In this document: positions 1 to 6,607 of the stretch, in pieces
Layout: the number at the start of each line of letters is the position of its first letter
How positions within the stretch are numbered: the stretch's first letter is position 1
From: Parcubacteria group bacterium GW2011_GWB1_44_7
GTDB taxonomy: Bacteria; Patescibacteria; Paceibacteria; UBA9973; DSPV01
Direction: 5' to 3'
DNA length: 34,929 nt
Assembly (NCBI GenBank): GCA_000999175.1
Contig: LCJJ01000001.1
Span: 1 to 34,929 of the forward strand
Program-made: the position numbers and the translations under genes
Notes under the pieces: generated by a model
What the model was told of the DNA's origin: nothing
The model's database searches: none
Seen by the model: the letters and a program-made list of their open reading frames with translations, nothing else

Positions 1-1
1 T

Positions 2-172
2 TTGTCAGTGGGTTTTATGAAATTACAAAAAAGTGTTTGGGTATATCCGTATGATTGCGAGGATTTCGTAAATCTCATTAAAGCTGATTTTAAAATTGGT
101 AAAGATTTGCTTTATTTGATTGTTGATTCTATCGAAAACGATAAATTTATTAAGGAATATTTTCAATTATAA
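2..172 (+). CDS. C-terminal fragment of a PaaX/Cas2-like regulator (5' end outside window)
   Basis: The frame is open from base 2 and ends at TAA 170-172, so only the last 56 codons are seen. The fragment contains an internal Met (base 17) and a compact ferredoxin-like tail: KLQKSVWVYPYDCEDF, then a helix, a LLYLIVDSIEND strand-turn and a final EYFQL. This resembles the C-terminal domain that Cas2-type profiles pick up in PaaX-like transcriptional regulators of Parcubacteria. In those proteins an N-terminal winged helix precedes it; that part is off the window. It is unlikely to be a working CRISPR Cas2: no repeat array or other cas gene is present. It is followed by about 100 bp with a 12-bp GC-rich palindrome (180-191) and converges on rnc. 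Confidence 0.55.
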   Translation: MSVGFMKLQKSVWVYPYDCEDFVNLIKADFKIGKDLLYLIVDSIENDKFIKEYFQL

Positions 173-271
173 CAATGCAAGCCGATCGGCTCATTTTGTT
201 ATAGGCACAAAAAACCAATAAAACAAAAAACCAACAAAAAATGAAGTGGAAAAATATTTGGTGAACAGCTT

Positions 272-961
272 TTACTTCCAATTTTTGGCTTTGAGACCGG
301 CGGAAGCGGCGGCTTGTTCGGCATCTTGTTTGGATTTACCGCCGCCTTCCGCCATTTTTTCTTTGCCGAGAAAAACGCCGATGGTAAAATGTTTGTCGTG
401 GTCAGGACCAATTTCTTTGAGTGTTTCGTAAACGGGAGTAATACCGACAATTTCCTGGGCTCTCTCCTGAAAACGGCTTTTAGCGTCCATCCAAAAACCC
501 TCTTTAATTATTTTGGGCAAAAGCGGAAAAAGATTTTCCCCGACAAATTTTTCGGCCATTTGATATCCTTGGTCAATAAAAATCGCGCCGATGAGGGCTT
601 CAATGGCATTTGCCAAAATATATTGTCGCGCTCGGCCGGTATCTTTGGCTTCGCCGCGCGATAACAACATAAAATCGTTCATCTTAATTTTATTGGCCGC
701 TTCCGCCATAGTATTGGCATTAACTAAAGCCGAACGCAAGGCGGTCATTTCACCCTCGTTGTAATCAGGATATTTTTCGTAAAGATGGGCGGTAACAATC
801 AATTCCAAAACCGCATCGCCCAAAAATTCCAGCCGTTCATTGTGTTCCAAATTTGTTTTGCGATTTTCATTTAAGTAAGAACGATGAATAAAAGCTTGGC
901 GCAAAAGCGCTTTATTTTTAAAAACAACACCGATGTTTTTTTCAAACTCGCTAAAATTCAT
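272..961 (-). CDS. rnc: Ribonuclease III
   Basis: Endonuclease that cleaves double-stranded RNA, known for processing rRNA precursors and some mRNAs. The N-terminal catalytic domain has the family signature NERLEFLGDAVL (residues 41-52) and the second acidic cluster EALIGAIFIDQG (about 119-130), which supply the Mg2+-binding carboxylates. Residues about 155-229 form the double-stranded-RNA-binding domain, ending in GGGKSKQDAEQAAASAGL. At 229 aa the length is normal. The ATG follows the nusB/NUDIX stop by 13 nt with no Shine-Dalgarno sequence, so it is probably the last gene of a leftward rpmF - nusB/NUDIX - rnc operon. RNase III and NusB both act on rRNA transcripts, which makes the grouping sensible. 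Confidence 0.96.
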   Translation of the reverse strand: MNFSEFEKNIGVVFKNKALLRQAFIHRSYLNENRKTNLEHNERLEFLGDAVLELIVTAHLYEKYPDYNEGEMTALRSALVNANTMAEAANKIKMNDFMLLSRGEAKDTGRARQYILANAIEALIGAIFIDQGYQMAEKFVGENLFPLLPKIIKEGFWMDAKSRFQERAQEIVGITPVYETLKEIGPDHDKHFTIGVFLGKEKMAEGGGKSKQDAEQAAASAGLKAKNWK

Positions 962-974
962 TGAGGATTAGAAA

Positions 975-1883
975 TTATTTATTATTTCCTAATAATAAGT
1001 TTACCCCCTTGGTAACAATCGGCAGAATATCATTGTAAAAATTCAAGTCAATAATGTCGCGCAAACGAAACCAACGACCATCATCCAATCCCCCTTTTTG
1101 TTCAAGCTTAATATCAGTAAATGGCGCCTCAGCCAAAAAATAGGTAACTTGTTTTCTAATTTTGCCTTTTTCTGGATGTGAGGCAACATATTCATTTTTA
1201 CCCAATGATTCTTTAATGACAATATCAAGTCCTAGTTCTTCCTTAATTTCGCGTTTTGTTCCTTCTTCGGCGCTTTCTTCAGAAATTTCAGAACGATCAC
1301 CTATTTTGCCCTTGGAAAGCGTCCAATGGCCAAAAATATCATGGACTAAGGCGATATAAATTTCTCCTTCGTGTCGGGAAAAAACCAAAGCGCCGCCTAA
1401 GCGTTCCACCGGAAATTTCATCGGATCAATTATTTTTTTGGTGGTGGTTTCGTCTTTGCCCGGTTCGCCGAGTTCCTTGTAAATAGAGCCCATGACGCCG
1501 TTGACAAAACGGCCGCTATTTTCGCCGCCGTAAGTCTTTGCCAGTTCAATCGCTTCGTTAATCGCCACTTTGGCCGGCACTTCAGCTCGCTTGGCGAATA
1601 AAAGTTCGTAAAGGCCAACCCGCAAAACATTTCTATCCGCGCAAGAAATTTTATCCAGAGGCCAATCGGGCGCCGCCTTGCTGATAACAGAGTCTAAATC
1701 AGCGCGTTTTTTTATAATATTTAAAAAAAGAGAATCGGCAAAAGAGTGCTCATCCATGTTGGGAGCAAATTCAGCGAGGTTTTGCTGTAAAATTTGTTTC
1801 GCCTCACTGTCGCTTTTTTGAGCAAAATCCCATTCAAAAAGCGATTGAAGAACTATTGAACGAGCTAAATGCCTGTTGGCCAT
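975..1883 (-). CDS. nusB: NusB transcription antitermination factor fused to a NUDIX hydrolase domain
   Basis: Residues 1 to about 137 are a complete NusB domain (start MANRHLARSIVLQSLFEWDF, later KISCADRNVLRVGLYEL and EAIELAKTYGGENSGRFVNGVMG). NusB joins S10 in the rRNA antitermination complex. After a short linker, residues about 158-300 form a NUDIX domain with catalytic box residues REIKEELGL (211-219) and the upstream Glu 204. The first Gly of the box is two residues further away than in the canonical spacing, a small loop variation. The substrate cannot be read from sequence; cleavage of a nucleoside-diphosphate-linked compound is the family norm. The gene starts 4 nt after the rpmF stop, without a Shine-Dalgarno sequence. 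The fusion recurs in Parcubacteria to my knowledge, so it is not a local artefact. Confidence 0.93.
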   Translation of the reverse strand: MANRHLARSIVLQSLFEWDFAQKSDSEAKQILQQNLAEFAPNMDEHSFADSLFLNIIKKRADLDSVISKAAPDWPLDKISCADRNVLRVGLYELLFAKRAEVPAKVAINEAIELAKTYGGENSGRFVNGVMGSIYKELGEPGKDETTTKKIIDPMKFPVERLGGALVFSRHEGEIYIALVHDIFGHWTLSKGKIGDRSEISEESAEEGTKREIKEELGLDIVIKESLGKNEYVASHPEKGKIRKQVTYFLAEAPFTDIKLEQKGGLDDGRWFRLRDIIDLNFYNDILPIVTKGVNLLLGNNK

Positions 1884-1887
1884 TTTT

Positions 1888-2118
1888 TTAATGGGCCGTC
1901 TTGTCGGCCTTATCTTTCCGCTTTTTTTCCTTTTTCGCCCGAAACGCCAGCATGTCCACTACCAACCGCCCCCGATAATTACCGCAATTTTCGCAAAGTC
2001 GGTGGCGTAAGTGCATGCCATTGCAATTGGCGCACTTAGCCATCCGCGGCTCTTTCAGCGCGTGATGGCTCCGCCTATGACCGGTGTGAGACCGGGTGCT
2101 ACGCATTCGAACGACCAT
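1888..2118 (-). CDS. rpmF: 50S ribosomal protein L32
   Basis: Small zinc-ribbon protein of the large subunit. It has the conserved basic N-terminus ([21 protein letters not shown]) and two Cys pairs, CANC and CENC, that bind zinc. The reading frame is open further upstream, but ATG 2118 fits the family start. It also lies 9 nt downstream of a convincing extended -10 promoter, so the mRNA would begin at or next to this ATG. First gene of the leftward operon with nusB/NUDIX and rnc. Confidence 0.95.
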   Translation of the reverse strand: MVVRMRSTRSHTGHRRSHHALKEPRMAKCANCNGMHLRHRLCENCGNYRGRLVVDMLAFRAKKEKKRKDKADKTAH

Positions 2119-2127
2119 AGTGAAAAT

Positions 2128-2157
2128 AATATAGCATAATTGCCCAATGACTTGCAA
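2128..2157 (-). promoter_or_regulatory. Promoter of rpmF operon (leaderless type)
   Basis: Read on the minus strand: -35 TTGCAA (2152-2157), 18-bp spacer, TGc-extended -10 TATATT (2128-2133). The -10 ends 9 nt before ATG 2118, so the transcript should start about at the start codon. Confidence 0.7.
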
Positions 2158-2179
2158 ATTCAACGGGAATCGCTATACT
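2152..2179 (+). promoter_or_regulatory. Promoter of rpsA, sharing its -35 with the rpmF promoter
   Basis: The same self-complementary TTGCAA (2152-2157) serves the plus strand, with a 16-bp spacer to -10 TATACT (2174-2179). The predicted start is about 2186, leaving a leader of roughly 108 nt before rpsA. Within that leader GCGGAAA (2235-2241) can pair with TTTCCGC (2270-2276). This is one of the few long leaders in the window and could host S1 autoregulation; that is inference. Confidence 0.5.
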
Positions 2180-2293
2180 CTTTCCTGCCTGTCCCGAATT
2201 TTATTGAGGGATTTTTAAGGCCTTAATAATTACAGCGGAAATTAAACTCGTTTCATAAGCCTTTAGAGCTTTCCGCCTTAAATTTTATTTTTT

Positions 2294-3430
2294 ATGAATA
2301 CAGGAGTTTTAACTAAAGAAACGCCGGGAGAAAATCCGCCGGCTGATGGATTCGGCGTGATGAATTTCGTCTTAAGTCAGAGTAAAAATCCAAACAACGA
2401 AGGTGATTTAGTGGAAGGCACGGTGCTTGGTATTGAACGAGCGGTTGTTTACATTGACCTTTCGCCCTTGGGCACCGGCATCATTTACGGCCGAGAATTC
2501 AACAGCGCTCGCGACCTTATCAAGAAAATGAATCCCGGCGACAATGTTTCCGCAAAAATCGTCGGCACCGCCCATAAAGACGGTTATATTGAATTGTCGC
2601 TCAAAGAAGCCCGTCAAGCGCTGATTTGGGATAAAGCGGAAAAAGCCATCAAAGAAAAAATAATTTTTGAATTAGCGGCCAAAGAAGCCAACAAGGGTGG
2701 AATAATTTTGGAATGGCAAGGTCTTCAAGGATTTCTGCCCGCTTCTCAATTAAAAACCGAACATTACCCAAGAGTTGATGACGGCGACAAAGACAAAATT
2801 TTGGAAGAATTGCGCAAATTAACCGGCACCAAACTGTCGGTGTCCATTATTGCCGCTGTGCCCAAAGAAAATAAATTGATTTTCTCCGAAAAAACTTTGG
2901 AACAAAAAGACAAAGAAAAAATCGTGGAGAAATACGCCGTCGGCGACGTCACTGAAGGAACAGTGACCGGCGTTGTGGATTTCGGAATTTTCGTAAAATT
3001 GGAAGAGAGTTTGGAGGGGTTGGTTCACATTTCCGAAATGGATTGGGCGCTGGTGGATAATCCGCGCAGTCGATTCAAAACCGGTGACTCGGTGAAAGTA
3101 AAAGTGATTGAAATTAAAAGCGGTAAAATTTCTTTATCCATCAAAGCGCTCAAACCGAATCCGTGGGTGGAAGCGGCAAACAAATACCACAAAGATGATG
3201 TGGTTAAGGCAGTGATAATTAAATTCAACAAACACGGCGCTCTGGGTTCCATTGAGGAAGGTGTGGCTGGCTTGGTCCACATCTCGGAATTTGGTAGCGA
3301 GGAAAAATTGCGTTCCACTCTAGAACTCGGCAAAACTTACGATTTTAAAATCACTCTCTTTGAACCAAAAGAACAAAAAATGACTTTATCTTATGCTGGA
3401 GAAAATAAACCCGTTAATATTTTCAGTTAA
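2294..3430 (+). CDS. rpsA: 30S ribosomal protein S1 (four S1 domains)
   Basis: RNA-binding ribosomal protein that helps load mRNA. Four S1/OB domains follow a short N-terminal tail: about residues 36-105 (VEGTVLGIERAVVYIDL), 118-190 (degenerate, LQGFLPASQL), 213-285 (the best match: EGTVTGVVDFGIFVKL then GLVHISEMDW) and 298-370 (GLVHISEF). At 378 aa it is shorter than the six-domain proteobacterial S1 and like the four-domain form of many Gram-positive and CPR bacteria. It has its own promoter and a long structured leader, unlike most genes here. Its 3' end overlaps the end of pth by 8 bp, tail to tail. Confidence 0.92.
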   Translation: MNTGVLTKETPGENPPADGFGVMNFVLSQSKNPNNEGDLVEGTVLGIERAVVYIDLSPLGTGIIYGREFNSARDLIKKMNPGDNVSAKIVGTAHKDGYIELSLKEARQALIWDKAEKAIKEKIIFELAAKEANKGGIILEWQGLQGFLPASQLKTEHYPRVDDGDKDKILEELRKLTGTKLSVSIIAAVPKENKLIFSEKTLEQKDKEKIVEKYAVGDVTEGTVTGVVDFGIFVKLEESLEGLVHISEMDWALVDNPRSRFKTGDSVKVKVIEIKSGKISLSIKALKPNPWVEAANKYHKDDVVKAVIIKFNKHGALGSIEEGVAGLVHISEFGSEEKLRSTLELGKTYDFKITLFEPKEQKMTLSYAGENKPVNIFS

Positions 3431-4007
3431 ATTTTCCCATCGCTTTTTCTTTTCCTTCTGAGGCTATCGTTCCTAACGCTTCAATAATTTTCTTGGCGGT
3501 TTTTTTGAGAATTTCTAATTCTTTGGTTTTAAATTCTCCCAAAATAAAATCAATGACGGCTTTTTCTCCAAACGGCTTTTTGGTTTTACCACTTGGCGTG
3601 ACAGGCGCGATACCAACACGAATTCGAGTAAACGCTTCAGTTTTGAGCGCTTTAACAATTGATAAAACGCCGCGATGTCCCCCGGCGCCGTGATTGAAAG
3701 AAATTTTGAAACGACCGATGGGCAAATCCAAATCATCGTGAATAACCACCAAATTCTCGGCAACTTTTTTGCTCTTTATTAATTTTGAAACCGCTTCACC
3801 CGATTTATTCATAAAAGTATCGGGCAAAAGCAAAGAAATTTTTGTTTTACCAATTTTTCCCGCGGAAACCAAACTTTTCAGCTTCCGATTTTCTTTCCAA
3901 TCAGGCAAATCATTTTTTTGCCGAAAAATATCCAAAACCAGCCGGCCGGTATTGTGCCGCGTGTTTTTGTATTCTGTTCCAGGATTTCCTAAGCCAACGA
4001 TTATCAT
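3423..4007 (-). CDS. pth: Peptidyl-tRNA hydrolase
   Basis: Releases tRNA from peptidyl-tRNA that drops off the ribosome. The N-terminus IIVGLGNPGTEYKNTRHNTG carries the substrate-binding Asn 8 and the catalytic His 18 in the NTRHN motif. The second signature VVIHDDLDLPIGRFK contains the catalytic Asp. Later GAGGHRG and FTRIRVGI match the peptide/tRNA-binding surface. The length (194 aa) is normal. It is transcribed leftward from ATG 4007, next to the large inverted repeat at 4037-4160, and converges on rpsA with an 8-bp overlap. Confidence 0.95.
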   Translation of the reverse strand: MIIVGLGNPGTEYKNTRHNTGRLVLDIFRQKNDLPDWKENRKLKSLVSAGKIGKTKISLLLPDTFMNKSGEAVSKLIKSKKVAENLVVIHDDLDLPIGRFKISFNHGAGGHRGVLSIVKALKTEAFTRIRVGIAPVTPSGKTKKPFGEKAVIDFILGEFKTKELEILKKTAKKIIEALGTIASEGKEKAMGKFN

Positions 4008-4036
4008 GACAAAACATTATCATAATTTTCCACATT

Positions 4037-4160
4037 AACAAAACTCGTTGAGGGTTCCTTTGACGAGAGCTTGCGGAGCCTGACTGAGGCGAAGCAGAGA
4101 AATTTGTCAGCAGACAAATTTCGTGTCTCGACAAAGGAATACCCGAAAAAGAGTTTTGTT
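4037..4160. repeat. 124-bp imperfect inverted repeat with a nested perfect hairpin
   Basis: The outer arms are AACAAAACTC (4037-4046) and its exact complement (4151-4160). Pairing resumes at TTCCTTTGACGAGA (from about 4055) against TCTCGACAAAGGAA (to 4139). In the centre GAAATTTGTC (4099-4108), a 4-nt loop and GACAAATTTC (4113-4122) form a perfect 10-bp hairpin. A GCCT/AGGC hairpin lies at 4078-4090. It fills the gap between divergent pth and lepB and could fold as a cruciform. No coding potential is seen. Confidence 0.8.
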
Positions 4161-4162
4161 AG

Positions 4163-4191
4163 TTGCGCTAAATCGTTTTTTGTAATAAAAT
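4163..4191 (+). promoter_or_regulatory. Promoter of lepB (leaderless type)
   Basis: -35 TTGCGC (4163-4168), 17-bp spacer, -10 TAAAAT (4186-4191). The -10 ends 9 nt before ATG 4201. Confidence 0.55.
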
Positions 4192-4200
4192 ACTTGTCAT

Positions 4201-4779
4201 ATGGACAATAACATTCCGAACATTCCGCCGGAAAAAGAAAATTTCTGGCGCGAAACAGTAAAATTTGCCGTTATTGCCCTCGCCATAGTTTTGCCCTTTC
4301 GTTACCTCATCGCCCAACCATTCATCGTTTCCGGCGAATCAATGGTGCCAACTTTTGCTAACGGCGAATACTTAATTGTTGATGAATTGACTTATCGTTT
4401 TATTCACAGTCCAGAACGCAACGACGTAGTGATTTTCAAATATCCTTATGACCGAAGCAAGTATTTTATAAAAAGAATCATCGGTTTGCCGGGCGAAACA
4501 ATCACTCTTCACGCCGGTCAAGTGTCGGTCAAAATCGCTTCCTCAACCGTTATTATTCAAGAGCCATACATTTCCGAAATCACTGGCGACGAGCTTACAG
4601 TAACGCTTAAAGATAACCAGTATTTCGTACTTGGTGACAATCGTCCGGAAAGTTCTGATTCTCGGATTTGGGGGCCGTTGGATAAAAAATTTATCACCGG
4701 CCGCGCTTTCGCTCGATTATTGCCGCTTCGTCGGCTTGATATTTTCCCAGGCCAAATTGAAACAAAAATTGCGCCATGA
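4201..4779 (+). CDS. lepB: Signal peptidase I
   Basis: Membrane protease that removes Sec/Tat signal peptides. One transmembrane helix (about 20-38, FAVIALAIVLPFRYLI) precedes the catalytic domain. Catalytic Ser 47 lies in SGESMVPTF and the general-base Lys 91 in YFIKRIIGLPGE. GDNRPESSDSR is the conserved Box E. At 192 aa it is a compact, Gram-positive-like form. The ATG is placed by family start and by the promoter 9 nt upstream. Its stop overlaps the start of the HisRS-like gene by 4 nt (ATGA), so the two are cotranscribed. Confidence 0.95.
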   Translation: MDNNIPNIPPEKENFWRETVKFAVIALAIVLPFRYLIAQPFIVSGESMVPTFANGEYLIVDELTYRFIHSPERNDVVIFKYPYDRSKYFIKRIIGLPGETITLHAGQVSVKIASSTVIIQEPYISEITGDELTVTLKDNQYFVLGDNRPESSDSRIWGPLDKKFITGRAFARLLPLRRLDIFPGQIETKIAP

Positions 4780-5933
4780 AAAAAACAAAAAAATTAAAAA
4801 GAGAAAAAGAAAGCCGAGAAGGTGAAATTGCCGGTTATTACGGTTTCAATCGAGAAGAATCGCCGGCAATAAAAAAAGAAGATATTCAAAAAATAAAAAC
4901 TTTACTTGAAGAAGAACCCCTGAGACATCGCGGCCAACTGACGATTTTGCCGGAAGAAATAGCGGCCACGCTCCGATTATATGAAGAAAAAAATTTGGAA
5001 AAGTTGCCTCAACCGGTAATGCTCTATTTTCAAAACTGGCCAAATGAAAAATATTTTAATCTAGAAATTCTCGGCTGCGCCAAAGCGATTTCCGAAGCTA
5101 CGATTATCCAAACCGCGATGGTAATTTTACGCGAACAAGGTTATCAAGACCTCTATGTCAATATCAACAGTCTGGGTGAGCGTGAATCGGCCAATCATTT
5201 TTTCAAAGAACTCGCTAATTTCTGCCGCAAACATTCGGATGTCTTGCCGACTGATTGCCGTCAAGCAGTTCGGCGCGACGCTGGTGAATTTTTTCATTGT
5301 CATGGGGAAAAATTTGAAACATTGCTTGAGGAGGCGCCGAAATCAGTGGCATTTTTATCAGAACCGGCTAAAATTCATTTTAAAGAAGTGCTAGAATATT
5401 TGGAAGCGTTGGATATTCCTTATCGAATTAACAATAGCTTGTTGGGAATTAGTCGATTGATTACTCACACAATCTTTGAAATTTGTGATTTGAAATCGGA
5501 AAAAAATGAAATTTTAGCTTTCGGTTTTCGTTACAATGGAATCGCGCGAAAAATCGGCTTAAAAAAAGAAATTCCGGCCATTGGCATTCGTTTGGCGAAC
5601 AAAAGTGCCACACGCAAACGCCAAATTTTTGGTAAAACAAAAACCAAAACACCGCAAATCTTTTTCGCTCAAATCGGCGCTGAAGCCAAATTTAAAAGTT
5701 TAAAAATTATTGAGATGCTTCGGCAAGCGCATTTTCATCTCCATCAATCCTTATCAAAAGATAAAATCAGCAGCCAAGTGGCGATTGCTGAAAATCTGAA
5801 GGTGTCATACATTATTATTGTGGGCCAAAAAGAAGCGCTAGAAAACAGCGTTATTGTCCGCAATATGCTCAACCGCAGCCAAACCGTTGTTCCCATTCCC
5901 AAACTCGCCGACCATCTCAATCATTTGAAGTAA
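4776..5933 (+). CDS. Histidyl-tRNA-synthetase-like protein with degenerate active site
   Basis: The fold is clearly class II HisRS: residues about 125-237 align by eye with the HisRS core (NSLGERESANHFFKEL, LPTDCRQAVRRDAGEFFHC, SVAFLSEPAKIHFKEVLEYLEALDIPYRIN). Residues about 295-385 match the anticodon-binding domain (FFAQIG ... VSYIIIVGQ ... VVPIPKL). The motifs needed for aminoacylation are lost. Motif 2, normally FRYERPQ, reads LYFQNWPNEKY (83-93). The histidine-binding RGLDYYTG region reads LLGISRLITHT (222-232). GGRYD is GFRYN and the motif 3 Arg is absent (AIGIRLANK, 268-276). It is probably not a working HisRS. A role like HisZ or a tRNA-binding regulator is possible but unproven. It is translationally coupled to lepB and followed by rpsU. 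Confidence 0.8.
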   Translation: MKKTKKLKREKESREGEIAGYYGFNREESPAIKKEDIQKIKTLLEEEPLRHRGQLTILPEEIAATLRLYEEKNLEKLPQPVMLYFQNWPNEKYFNLEILGCAKAISEATIIQTAMVILREQGYQDLYVNINSLGERESANHFFKELANFCRKHSDVLPTDCRQAVRRDAGEFFHCHGEKFETLLEEAPKSVAFLSEPAKIHFKEVLEYLEALDIPYRINNSLLGISRLITHTIFEICDLKSEKNEILAFGFRYNGIARKIGLKKEIPAIGIRLANKSATRKRQIFGKTKTKTPQIFFAQIGAEAKFKSLKIIEMLRQAHFHLHQSLSKDKISSQVAIAENLKVSYIIIVGQKEALENSVIVRNMLNRSQTVVPIPKLADHLNHLK

Positions 5934-5953
5934 ATAAAAGTCCATGTTATATT
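5925..5953 (+). promoter_or_regulatory. Promoter of rpsU (leaderless type)
   Basis: -35 TTGAAG (5925-5930), 17-bp spacer, TGt-extended -10 TATATT (5948-5953). The -10 ends 7 nt before ATG 5961. It overlaps the end of the upstream gene. Confidence 0.7.
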
Positions 5954-5960
5954 GCTAATT

Positions 5961-6215
5961 ATGGTTATTAATGTAGAAATTACCAAAACCGGCTCGGAAA
6001 ATAGTTTAAGCGTGATTCGCCGATTTACCAAAGCCGTTCGGGAAACGAATGTGCTTAAACATATTCGGGCAGTGCGCTATCAAACTCGCCGCCAATCAAA
6101 ATGCGCCCGAAAAAAAATCGCCTTGAAAAGAATCGTCGGCCGGCTTGAGTTTGAGCGTTTATTCAAATTAGGCAAAGTGGCGGAAAAAAGCAAAAAACAT
6201 GGTTTCAAAAAATGA
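5961..6215 (+). CDS. rpsU: 30S ribosomal protein S21
   Basis: Small basic ribosomal protein near the anti-Shine-Dalgarno end of 16S rRNA. The 84-aa product starts MVINVEITK and has the S21 core NSLSVIRRFTKAVRETNVLKHIRAVRY, followed by a Lys/Arg-rich tail longer than in E. coli, as is usual in CPR. An in-frame TTG lies 9 nt earlier, but ATG 5961 fits the family and sits 7 nt after a strong -10. Its stop overlaps the start of ybeY by 4 nt. Confidence 0.9.
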   Translation: MVINVEITKTGSENSLSVIRRFTKAVRETNVLKHIRAVRYQTRRQSKCARKKIALKRIVGRLEFERLFKLGKVAEKSKKHGFKK

Positions 6216-6574
6216 AAATGGACAAATTTTCAATCAGAAATTTAACCAAAGGCAAGCTTCCCAGCTTGCCTTTTGAACGCGCCAAAGAAATAATTCTCGG
6301 TAAAAATTACGAATTGAGTTTGGTTTTCACCGGCAATGGTTTAGCCCGAAAACTAAATAAAATTTACCGCAACAAAGATAAACCAGCCAATGTTTTGAGT
6401 TTTGCTTTGGACAAGCAAACCGGTGAAATTTTTATTAATCTGACGAAAGCCAAAACCGACGCTCAATTGACTTTATTACTTATCCACGCCTTGCTCCATT
6501 TGAAAGGTTGGCGACATAGTAGTAAAATGGAAAGCGAAGAAAGAAGAATTTTGAAAAAAATTTCTAATTTCTAA
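6212..6574 (+). CDS. ybeY: Endoribonuclease YbeY (rRNA maturation)
   Basis: Zinc-dependent RNase involved in 16S rRNA 3'-end maturation and ribosome quality control. The metal site is intact: HALLHLKGWRH gives His 92, His 96 and His 102 in the H-x3-H-x5-H pattern. The upstream NVLSFALDKQTGEIFIN strand motif is also typical. At 120 aa it is short but complete. The ATG overlaps the rpsU stop (ATGA), giving translational coupling of two small-subunit ribosome genes. A perfect 11-bp palindrome (6248-6273) lies inside the coding sequence and encodes TKGKLPSLPF. Confidence 0.93.
   Translation: MKMDKFSIRNLTKGKLPSLPFERAKEIILGKNYELSLVFTGNGLARKLNKIYRNKDKPANVLSFALDKQTGEIFINLTKAKTDAQLTLLLIHALLHLKGWRHSSKMESEERRILKKISNF
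6248..6273. repeat. Perfect palindrome inside ybeY
   Basis: AAAGGCAAGCT (6248-6258), loop TCCC, AGCTTGCCTTT (6263-6273): an 11-bp stem without mismatch in coding DNA. Confidence 0.9.
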
Positions 6575-6602
6575 TTTCTATCTAATTACTAATTTCTAAT
6601 TG
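6561..6602. repeat. TAATTTC heptanucleotide tandem repeat, ybeY-ftsA gap
   Basis: Several copies of TAATTTC or TAATTAC run from the end of ybeY to just before ftsA. A 20-nt stretch, TCTAATTACTAATTTCTAAT, recurs inverted at 24624-24650. The repeat contains stop codons on both strands, which fits its position between genes. Confidence 0.85.
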
Positions 6603-6607
6603 ATTTT

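Noticed and set aside
2..172. Cas2-like domain hinting at a CRISPR locus
   Set aside because: This C-terminal type belongs to PaaX-like regulators in Parcubacteria. No repeat-spacer array or other cas gene is present in the window.
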